Below are positions 33,922 through 41,724 of a stretch of DNA of 58,682 bases, piece by piece. A model generated the notes under the pieces. That model was not told the origin of the DNA. It did no database searches and worked only from the letters and a program-made list of their open reading frames with translations. The position numbers and the translations under genes were made by a program. The stretch is taken from assembly GCA_031292215.1 (NCBI GenBank), contig JARLHO010000022.1, positions 1 to 58,682 of the forward strand, written 5' to 3'. Each line of letters opens with the position of its first letter. Position 1 is the first letter of the stretch. The stretch is from Syntrophobacteraceae bacterium. Lineage in GTDB: Bacteria > Desulfobacterota > Syntrophobacteria > Syntrophobacterales > Syntrophobacteraceae.

Positions 33922-35070
33922 TTAATCTTTTTCCCAAACTCCCAGGGTATAATTGTAGAACCACCGTGGGTTTGAGCTCCCCACATCATAGAAAAGCCAT
34001 GTTTGGTCGCTGGCTCGGTATACGAATGGATAGACTGTCTGGCTCGTCCACCAAAACGTTTGCATCGTCTGGTCCCAAAACCAGACGTTGTCTGTGGAGG
34101 TCCCGAAGGGAAAGAGCCATCCATGGGTTTCATGGTATATCCAGGGACAATAGTTTGCGCTAAATTTGCCGAACCAGCTCAGATACAGCCAGTCGTTTCC
34201 ATCGTCTGTAGCGTTTTGCCAGAGTGGGGACCCCGGTGAAAGCGAAGCCGTGATGGTGACCGGGATTGTCTGCGTGCCGACGTTAAAGTTGCCGTCGATG
34301 TTTCCAAGGGAGTTAAAACTCGTCCGGTCGAGGTTGGTAAACGAGGTCACTATGCCGGCCGGGTTCGTTACCCCGCCCACGTTGGTGACACTCGAAAGCG
34401 CTACGACGAACTGGTAGGAGTCCCCCGCCACCAGGGGCACTATCACTTGCTGGGACGAAGCCACAAGGCTTGAGAGGCTGAAGGTTTGCGAGTCCAAAAG
34501 CGTGGTGGTGTTCTGGTTGGTATCGGTCCGAAAGATTTGGACCATCCCGGTAAGCTGAGGTGTGGGCGCTTGGGCCGTCCCCGTTGTCGTGCCGCTCCAG
34601 TCAAGCGGCGCCAGGGCGGAGGCCGAAAGGATATAATAGCCTGTCGAGCTCACCGTGAAGGGTCGGTTGATATAGGAGCCTACATTCTGTCCGTTCAGGC
34701 AGACCCCCACGGGGTTGTCCAGAGCGAAGCAATTGTTTGCATAGACGTTGACCGTCGCACCTCCTGAATCCTTATCCGAATTCTGGAACGACTTGCCCCA
34801 GGCCCCCGAAGCCATGGTCAAACCCGGCTGCGATTCGGTAGCGGTTGCCACGTCGGAATTTTCCAAATTGCCCGAGGTTGAGGATTTTTCGGCCGCAGCG
34901 CCTAACATGGCAGGGGGGGGGCCATTGGGGGTGGGATTATAGTAAATCCCCCCCGCATCTTGGGTCTTGTAATCGAAATAGTCGCTCGACCAGGTGATGG
35001 TGGCCTGCGCCTTCGAGAAGACAAAAAGAATACATCCCAAAATTAGCAGCAAACCGATTTTCATCCTCAT
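33922..35070 (-). CDS. Exported protein with Trp/Tyr-rich C-terminal domain
   Basis: 382 residues from ATG 35070 (GGGGGAG ribosome binding site). Signal peptide (IGLLLILGCILFVFSKAQA), a Ser/Thr/Asn-rich beta-type middle (TVSSTGYYILSASALAPLDW, VPLVAGDSYQFVVALSS), and a final ~85-residue domain dense in aromatic residues (WLYLSWFGKF, CPWIYHETHGWLFPF, NVWFWDQTMQTFWWTS, YPFVYRASDQTWLFYD). I recall similar C-terminal tails in secreted proteins of Verrucomicrobia-like bacteria, where they may anchor or sort the protein. Function unknown; a decayed N-terminal copy lies at 23.18 kb. Confidence 0.68.
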   Translation of the reverse strand: MRMKIGLLLILGCILFVFSKAQATITWSSDYFDYKTQDAGGIYYNPTPNGPPPAMLGAAAEKSSTSGNLENSDVATATESQPGLTMASGAWGKSFQNSDKDSGGATVNVYANNCFALDNPVGVCLNGQNVGSYINRPFTVSSTGYYILSASALAPLDWSGTTTGTAQAPTPQLTGMVQIFRTDTNQNTTTLLDSQTFSLSSLVASSQQVIVPLVAGDSYQFVVALSSVTNVGGVTNPAGIVTSFTNLDRTSFNSLGNIDGNFNVGTQTIPVTITASLSPGSPLWQNATDDGNDWLYLSWFGKFSANYCPWIYHETHGWLFPFGTSTDNVWFWDQTMQTFWWTSQTVYPFVYRASDQTWLFYDVGSSNPRWFYNYTLGVWEKD

Positions 35071-35716
35071 GTGGCTCCCCCTCTGATGGTAGAGTTTATC
35101 GAAGTTTTTTCGTTTTCCGAGTCTTTCCAGATGGTGTCGAAACGGCCGTTTTACGTGGAACGGCCGGCTTTGCTGAAAAAAACCGTTTATGCTCACCGGG
35201 AGCTGCGGCCAAACAGGGTTCCGGGAAGTCTTCCAATGAAAAATGTACCAGAGCTGATACGGAAAAAGGGCCGTGGCGGTATTTTTTCCATCCGGCAGGG
35301 CTATTTGCTTGACGGGTTAATCAGCAAGTGCTGTGCCAACTAAATAACTAGCCGATACATCTATTTAAATTGGCTTAAATGGCCGTCTTCAACGCGTCTT
35401 ATCCGAACCGCTGCGAATTAATACCAGGGGATGTTCAGGGGTGATTGGAGGGGTGTTGCGGCCAAGCGTTCGCGCCCGGGTGTGTGGAGGGGGGACGGGG
35501 AAGCGCCGCGGTAAAAACCCGTTATTTTCTTCCACGCCAGGGATTGGGACCGGGGATGGACCTTCCCGCCCGGCTTCTTCCGGTTAGGAAGAGCCGGTAC
35601 GGGCAGCTAGCGGATAGTCTAAACCGCATCTTTCCAGGATGATATTATGGCTTTGATCGTGAGTGATTCTCGCTTGCCGGCAAATATGTTTAGCGGGTCA
35701 GCTTCTGCCTTGCGCC
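35071..35716. other. Gene-free stretch
   Basis: About 650 bp between the exported-protein start and the end of the helicase pseudogene. It contains no recognisable gene, repeat or RNA beyond the leader of the exported protein. Confidence 0.4.
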
Positions 35717-37560
35717 CTACCTGCCTCTTCTATTTTCCTCGAACATTTCCACCGGCATTTCGTGTCTTAGTCTCCACACCATTTCAATAGGCTTTTCACT
35801 CTGGTAGCTCACCAACTCCGCGGGTCCGAGATAGGAAAAGGGCAAGACGGATTTATTTCTTTTCTTCTAGGACCTTGCAAAAAACAAAAACGTGTAGCCA
35901 CGCTCTTTGTGGTGTATCAGATTCTGTCCCGTGGCTGATTCCTGCGTGGTGTTCGACCGGGACTCCCAATGCAGGAGGTCGCGGCTCACAGGGTAGTCCG
36001 CATACATCGTGCTCGGAGAAAACTAGCGCTCGGTTTTTTGGAAAGTCGCGAGCAGGGCATATGCCCTGAGAGCAGGAAAATGTATGACTCCAACGCCCCG
36101 TTGACCGGCGGAGCGCAGGTCGGCCTGTCCCAGCCTGGCTTGAATGTCCGGAGTCGTATAATGGGCATGCAATTCCAATGAACATGCGAATGGCAGCTCA
36201 GGCGCCAGACCCCTTATCGTCGATTCCGCTTCCGCCCATGCCAGTATTTCATCGAGGTCGTTTAAAATCGAGGGGTTGCCCGAAAGCCTGGCAAAAGAAT
36301 CCTTCAGCGAAGAAATATTGAGATTACTTCCTTTGTCACCCCAGATTCGGTAATAGAGGGGTATCGCTTCATCGCCCGCAGCTAAAACAGCGGCGCCTAT
36401 CAAGCCCTCGGCTGTTTTCCTCAATACCCGCTTTGTAAGGGCAATCTCCTTGGGGCCATTCATAAAAGCCGCACGTAACAGCGTCTTTCTCAATTTAGGA
36501 AGGTCGGGGTCCGAAGGGATTGGAGCGAGCTGCGCCCTTGCCTTCCATTCAGTCCAGCTCTGTTTGGCCAGTAAAATTTCGGGTTCGTAGTCATGACGAC
36601 GCACAAAATTGCCAAAGGTGAGCTCCTTTCCAGATTCATTGGTAAAAGACTGCAGGCGCTCGGGGATTTGCACCGAGAGGTTTTTAAGATTTTCCCTTAT
36701 ATTATCAAGGATATACTTTCGAGAGTATTGGTCGAGTTGGATAGAACACCCGGCAGGCAGATGGGGGAAGTCCATTTCGACCTCCCGGTCTATCGAGTAT
36801 CGAAGCTTTGGCAGGAGAGCCTTCAATTTGGTATCCACGCGATAGCGCCGATGGGCCTGCCCCACACCATGTCTATGACCGTGAGGCAGTCCTTTTCAGG
36901 GGCGTGACGCAGTCCGCGTCCCAACTGCTGGAGGAATACGGTCAGGCTTTGGGTAGGGCGCAGGAAAAAAACGGTGTTGACCTCGGGGAGATCCAGACCC
37001 TCGCTGAGTTTATCGACAGTAAAAAGAAAGGTAAGTCGCCCGCGCGCGAGATCTGTTAGCAGTTTAGCGCACAGATCGCTCTCCACTCCGGAGACAACCG
37101 CTTCGGACGGGATTCCACGGCCATTAAAGGCGTCCGCCATGTACCTCGCGTGCGCGATGCTGACGCAAAAACCGATCCCCTTAACAGCCCCCAGGTCCGG
37201 TTCATATCTTTTGATAGCCACGAGGATGGCGTCTATGCGCTGGTGCGCCAGGGCATGCGCTCCCGTATGGACTTTCTCCAATTGGCCAGTGTCATACCTT
37301 CCGTTTTTCCAGTAACAATCCTGGTTCAGGCTGACAGGGTCGGCAACGCCGAAGTAATGGAAGGGACAGAGCAGTTTTTCTTCGAGCGCTTCCGGAAGAC
37401 GAATTTCTGCGGCAAAACAATTATGAAAATCGGCGGCAACGTTTCCGCTGTCCATTCGTTCCGGGGTAGCGGTAAGACCGAGGAAAAACCTTCATCCAGG
37501 TTTCCAACGTTTCCAGCATGCTCCGCAATCACTGTCGCCCGTCCCGTTGCATGAGATTGC
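35717..37560 (-). pseudogene. Broken DEAD/SNF2-like helicase with DUF3427 C-terminus
   Basis: Consecutive pieces of one superfamily-II helicase. A piece near 37500 (SMLETLETWMKV) shifts frame into FLGLTATPERMDSGN (motif III-like) and the helicase-C block (VGFCVSIAHARYM, FTVDKLSEGLDLPEVNTVFFLRPT, LQQLGRGLRHAPEKDCLTV). A frameshift near 36868 leads into GQAHRRYRVDTKLKALLPKL and the DUF3427 region. TAG at 36023 interrupts KTER/FSPSTMYADYP, and another TAG at 35867 precedes LPFSYLGPAELVSYQ and the natural end at 35717. Two frameshifts and two nonsense codons make it inactive. The N-terminal part is missing or unrecognisable. Confidence 0.85.
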
Positions 37561-37580
37561 GTTCCTGACATCGGCGACAC

Positions 37581-38185
37581 GAGCGTGCCGGCCGATCATC
37601 CGGCATACGCCGTGCCGTGACTCGGGTGGTTTGAAAACTCACCCGTTCGTCGGCGAACTTCCTCTAGCTGTTTTTACTATGATCCTGCACTGATCGCCGG
37701 TATTATGTAGCTCCTCCGGGGTAGATCAGACAAAAGCCGCCCGCCATGGCGGCCCCCAGCGAGAACAGCGCACAACATAAATCCGAGAGCGCGTCGATTG
37801 TGTTTTGCCTGGGTACAGTGAACCATTTTCCGGGGCACTGTCGCGGATGGACAAGGTGAAAGAGCCAGGTTCTGCGAGCTAAAAATGCCGACCCCCAAAT
37901 TGCAAAGCCGCAGTTTTCTTGTATGAAACTTTCAGCGGCGTGTCGCCGCAGACGGGTTGCCAAGCCCCGACCTGCCCGACTGGCTGCGCCGGCGGCGGCT
38001 CGGACCGCAGTCCGCACCGCCTGCCGGGTGAGGTAGGCGCCGAAGTTTCATCTCGTTCAAGCCGCATCCCCGGAGGCGGCGGCCCCGCTAATATCGAACC
38101 TTTGATCTGGCCTGCCGGCTCGGTAACCTACTGAAGCGAGGCCATTTTTTGTCCACCTGGATTTAGGGATGCCTGCAGGGAAAAA
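37581..38185. other. Region upstream of dcm, no intact gene
   Basis: About 600 bp between the helicase remnant and the methyltransferase gene. It could contain further unrecognisable helicase N-terminus on the minus strand. No motif found; the promoter of the dcm operon should lie at its right end. Confidence 0.35.
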
Positions 38186-39433
38186 ATGATATATACAAGT
38201 GAAGAACCCCAATTGGTTATGAGTGTCCGCAGCATGGACGAAGAGATTTTCGAAATGCGTACAAGAGGCCGGCTTGACTCAACATTGCGGCCCCGACTCA
38301 TCGATTTGTTCTCTGGAGCCGGGGGGATGACAATCGGATTCACATCGTCTTTCGGCCATGCATTTGAACCAGTCTGGGCTAATGATAACAACGGTTATGC
38401 TACCAGAACCTACAATACCAATTTTGGCGAACACTGCGTCCTTGGAGACATTGTAGATATCCTTCGGGGTGGGGCGGTAACAATACCACGGGCGGAGGCC
38501 GTCATCGGGGGGCCACCATGCCAGGGATTCAGTCTGCTGAACAAATCGCGTAGCGAAGACCCCAGGAAACAGCTTTGGAGGCCATTTATCAAAGTGGTCG
38601 AAAAATCAGGTGCGACCGTGTTCCTAATGGAGAACGTGCCACAATTGATCGGCTCGATCGAACATCAAATGATCTTGGAGGCCGCTGAAGAATTGGGATT
38701 CAAAACAGCATCAGCCAGGCTTTGCGCCGCCGATTACGGCGTACCTCAAATGCGGTGGCGTGCGTTTATCATCGGCAGCAAATTTACGGACCCTAAATCG
38801 GTTTTTCCTCCAAAGCGAACGCACTTCCCTCCTGAAAATGGCCATAAGCGCATTTTTGCTGAAAAGGAAATACCATTCGTGTCCAACCCAAGACCCTATG
38901 TCACCGTGAGGGATGCGATCACCGATCTTGAACCACCGCATGGAACTGAAATAAGAGACGTCCCTCCGCCATATGACCTCCATTTCGGGCGCTCTCCGAC
39001 CGCAAAGAGTCTACAAAGATACATGGCAGTGCCCGATGAGGGCATGAATCGATTCGACCTTCAAGAGCGGGCGCCAGACTTAACACCGGAGTGCTGGATC
39101 AGAAAGACCTCCGGAGGAACGGACCTATTTGGTCGACTGTGGTGGGATAGGCCTAGTGTTACGATTAGGACTGAATTCTTCAAGCCTGAAAAGGGCCGAT
39201 ACCTGCACCCGGAACAGCACCGCCCAATCACCCACCGGGAGGCTGCCAGAATACAATCATTCCATGACGGGTTTCGATTCATAGGCTCCAAAATTGAAGT
39301 CGCAAAGCAGATAGGCAACGCGGTCCCGCCTGGGTTAGCGGCGAGGCTCGCCGACAGCGTCTACGCCCTGCTACTCGATGTGAAAGGGAAGGAATGGCGG
39401 ACGTCTTCAGCAGGGAGAAGCGCAGTGCAATAA
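38186..39433 (+). CDS. dcm: DNA (cytosine-5-)-methyltransferase
   Basis: 415 residues. C5-methyltransferase motifs in canonical order: I DLFSGAGGMTIGF, IV GGPPCQGFSLLNKSR (catalytic Cys), VI ENVPQ, VIII QMRWRAFIIG, X IGNAVPPGLA. The target-recognition region is about residues 225-330. The ATG at 38186 has a GCAGGG ribosome binding site; later Mets (38219, 38234) are possible starts. The 3' end overlaps vsr by 40 bp. Recognition sequence cannot be read. Composition is less GC-rich than core genes, in line with a transferred restriction cassette. Confidence 0.93.
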   Translation: MIYTSEEPQLVMSVRSMDEEIFEMRTRGRLDSTLRPRLIDLFSGAGGMTIGFTSSFGHAFEPVWANDNNGYATRTYNTNFGEHCVLGDIVDILRGGAVTIPRAEAVIGGPPCQGFSLLNKSRSEDPRKQLWRPFIKVVEKSGATVFLMENVPQLIGSIEHQMILEAAEELGFKTASARLCAADYGVPQMRWRAFIIGSKFTDPKSVFPPKRTHFPPENGHKRIFAEKEIPFVSNPRPYVTVRDAITDLEPPHGTEIRDVPPPYDLHFGRSPTAKSLQRYMAVPDEGMNRFDLQERAPDLTPECWIRKTSGGTDLFGRLWWDRPSVTIRTEFFKPEKGRYLHPEQHRPITHREAARIQSFHDGFRFIGSKIEVAKQIGNAVPPGLAARLADSVYALLLDVKGKEWRTSSAGRSAVQ

Positions 39434-39822
39434 TGTCCCGAATACACGGGACCGACACGGAGCCGGAGCTTCAAGTCAGAAAAAAGCTGTTTTCCATGGG
39501 CTTCCGATATAGGAAGCACTACGCAAGATTACCCGGAAAGCCTGACATTGCTCTACCCAAAGACAAGAAAGCGATTTTTGTCCACGGCTGCTTTTGGCAT
39601 GGTCACCTGGATTGCAAGAGATCAAAGCGCCCCTCGTCCAACGTCGAATTTTGGCAGACAAAGATCGGGCGGACAATCGAGCGCGACCGAAATAATGTAG
39701 AACTACTCACTGCGCTCGGATGGAAAGTTTTGACGGTTTGGTCCTGCGAAACCCGAAACAGCGAACTTCTGGGACAAAAATTGAAGGATTTCCTGAATGG
39801 TCCGACAATCGAAAAAAAATGA
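39394..39822 (+). CDS. vsr: Very-short-patch repair endonuclease
   Basis: 142 residues. Vsr nicks next to T:G mismatches produced by deamination of 5-methylcytosine, preventing mutation at methylated sites. Family pattern: SREKRSAIMSRIHGTDTEPE, the catalytic Asp in LPGKPDIALP, and the zinc/active-site segment FVHGCFWHGH followed by CKRSKRP and the NVEFWQTKI block. The gene lies out of frame within the dcm end (40 bp overlap) and overlaps the HNH gene by 26 bp, a typical compact order of methylase, Vsr and nuclease. Confidence 0.94.
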   Translation: MADVFSREKRSAIMSRIHGTDTEPELQVRKKLFSMGFRYRKHYARLPGKPDIALPKDKKAIFVHGCFWHGHLDCKRSKRPSSNVEFWQTKIGRTIERDRNNVELLTALGWKVLTVWSCETRNSELLGQKLKDFLNGPTIEKK

Positions 39823-40726
39823 TCCAGCGAGCTTGCTGAAGCGGTTGGAGCACTTACTGGCCAATTTCGTCCACGAACTAAAATACGATGATCTGCGCAG
39901 AAAAGTACCGGCCCTCGTCCCAGCGAATACGGCTTTGCGGTCCCTTGGTTCGGCACTCATAGAGAAGCAGTACGCCCAAAGCGCCCGTGACCGCATACTG
40001 TTTTATCTCCGCAAGTACCCGCGCACAATCGTAAGCGGTAACGAGTTGATGGTTGTCGCCGGAATAGGCGACTGGCCGCGCCGCGTGCGTGAGCTGCGCG
40101 TTCAGTTTGGATGGTCCGTAGTGAGCGGATTGACGGCAAAAGAAATCGCCTTGGCGGAGGAAGTCGCTCTACCCGGTACTAATCTGGCGGCGATGAAGCC
40201 AAGCGAATACATCCTCATTGATTAAGAACAAGACCGTGACGCGGCATTCCGTTGGAACACTGCTAACGAAATAAGACGCAAGAGTTCTTCAGTAAAGGAC
40301 AAAATTCTTGAATACCTCCTAAAGAATGTCGGCACGAAAGTGACCGGTGAAGAACTTAGGTATGTGGCAAACAATCGGACCGAGTGGGCACGAAGGGTTA
40401 GAGAACTCCGAGCCGAGATGGGGTGGCAAATCATGACGAAGGTCGCTGGAATGCCCGAACTTCCCATTGGCGCCTATGTGCCGGCAAGTTCGCGACAGGC
40501 ACCTGAACACGACAGGGCGATACCCGACCAAGTGCGCCGTCAGATCCAACAAAGGGACGAATACAGGTGCAGAAACTGCGGATGGAGTTATGAACAGTGG
40601 AACCAGTCCGACCCGAGACACCTTGAGGCGCACCACATAGCGCCACACGCTAAAGGCGGGCAAAACACCACGGAGAATCTCATCACGCTTTGCAATATTT
40701 GCCAAGATGAGATACACCGTAAATGA
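39797..40726 (+). pseudogene. HNH restriction endonuclease interrupted by an in-frame stop
   Basis: One continuous frame of 309 sense codons broken only by TAA at 40223-40225. Before the stop: winged-helix-like module RDRILFYLRKYPRTIVSGNEL with RRVRELRVQFGW. After it: a second copy of the same module (KDKILEYLLKNVGTKVTGEEL with RRVRELRAEMGW), then an HNH domain (YRCRNCGW, LEAHHIAPHAKGGQNTTENL, CNICQDEIH). The likely role is the nuclease of the dcm-vsr system. Alternatives: two separate proteins (an internal GTG at 40340 could start the second, weak ribosome binding site) or readthrough. Confidence 0.8.
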
Positions 40727-40790
40727 GAGTCAGCAGATAGTCTAAGGGTTGGATTTTCCTAGATTACATCAAGGCCCTTCCGCCTGCGGT

Positions 40791-41195
40791 TCAACTGCCG
40801 CCACCCTCCTCGGCCCCCCTCCAAAATCCGCCAAGGTAGCAATCGATGACCGGGAAATCGGCCTCGGCCCAGTCAAGCTCGCGAAGCTCCGCGGGCAAAA
40901 GCCATTTTATGGCGGCATGCTCGTTTAAAACGATTTCACCCGAGGATATCCGGCAGACCACCGGGTAGAGGGTGACGGAAAAATCCGGATAGTGATGCGT
41001 GGTGGAAGGTAAAACGGCCCGTACGTCGATAGAGATCCCCATCTCCTCTTGCAGCTCGCGCCGGACGCATTCTTCAACCGATTCCCCGGACTCGATCTTG
41101 CCGCCGGGAAACTCCCACTTTAGCTCCATGGCCTTCCCCTGGCCCCTCCTGGCCGCAAGCACCATTTCGCCGCGCTCGATTATGCCGCAGGCCAC
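40791..41195 (-). CDS. mutT: MutT-type Nudix hydrolase (8-oxo-dGTPase family)
   Basis: 134 residues. It probably hydrolyses oxidised dGTP to keep it out of DNA. The Nudix box is complete: GGKIESGESVEECVRRELQEEMGI. WEFPGGK before it and the C-terminal WLLPAEL segment are MutT-like. The only in-frame standard start before an upstream stop is the GTG at 41195; the upstream codons read SHIHVACGII, which resembles usual MutT beginnings, so a non-standard start (ATA/ATT) or a lost start is possible. Confidence 0.85.
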   Translation of the reverse strand: MACGIIERGEMVLAARRGQGKAMELKWEFPGGKIESGESVEECVRRELQEEMGISIDVRAVLPSTTHHYPDFSVTLYPVVCRISSGEIVLNEHAAIKWLLPAELRELDWAEADFPVIDCYLGGFWRGAEEGGGS

Positions 41196-41429
41196 GTGAA
41201 TATGACTCTTTATGGCGGACTCCCTGTGTAGTACCCATCCGGCAACTTACCGGTGCACGGATAAAACTCCGTCCCTGTTCTTAAGAATATAGAGGAAGGA
41301 AGCATTTAAAATCCCCCCATTGCCAGGGGCGTCTAAATCGACCCTCGTTTTTGACCGGATACTTACTCCCGAACTGATGAAGTATTAGATAGTCGTTTCG
41401 TTTTTTCCGGCTCTGGAAGTGGCAGGAGA
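41196..41429. other. Short intergenic region with a repeat-like element
   Basis: On the minus strand it contains GGAGTTTTATCCGTGCAC (near 41257-41275), resembling the GGAGTTTACTCC flank of repeat copies C and D. Nothing else recognised. Confidence 0.4.
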
Positions 41430-41500
41430 GTAAATCCCCCCCACCCCCCTTTGCAAAAAAGGGGGGCGATTGAGCCAAGCCCCTCCCCATGCGAGTCATT
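41430..41500. repeat. Dispersed C/G-hairpin repeat, copy E
   Basis: GGAGAGTAAATCCCCCC start as in copy A, hairpin core, GATTGAGCCAAGCCCC, then CCATGCGAGTCATTGCAA, which in copy A lies upstream of the core instead. The rearranged order shows modular recombination between copies. It lies just downstream of the FeoB-associated gene. Confidence 0.8.
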
Positions 41501-41535
41501 GCAAAAGAAGATAGGCGGGCGTATGTGTTGGTTCA

Positions 41536-41712
41536 CTATTCACCATGGTTACAGCCGGTCCTATCAGCACCCGGCTTTTCGCCGCACCCACCCGAGCAGG
41601 AACATCCCGAACATCCCGAGTCAACCCCGGTGCGGTATACTTTCAAGAAATGGCGCACCAGAAATATCGCCGCGACAACCAGCAAAACGACCGTAGCGAT
41701 TGTTTGCCACAT
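41536..41712 (-). CDS. FeoB-associated Cys-rich membrane protein
   Basis: 58 residues, too short for standard gene calls. ATG 41712 with GGAGG upstream, overlapping the end of feoB by 12 bp. One membrane helix (IATVVLLVVAAIFLV), a short basic linker, then a cysteine cluster (SGCSGCSCSGGCG) and one more Cys near the end. This matches the small Cys-rich proteins commonly encoded directly after feoB, thought to assist ferrous iron handling at the membrane. Confidence 0.8.
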   Translation of the reverse strand: MWQTIATVVLLVVAAIFLVRHFLKVYRTGVDSGCSGCSCSGGCGEKPGADRTGCNHGE

Positions 41713-41724
41713 ACCGGTCCTCCT

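Noticed and set aside
35867-40225. Stop-codon reassignment (TAG/TAA as sense codons)
   Set aside because: Intact neighbouring genes use all three stops normally, and the helicase also has frameshifts, so decay explains the in-frame stops better.
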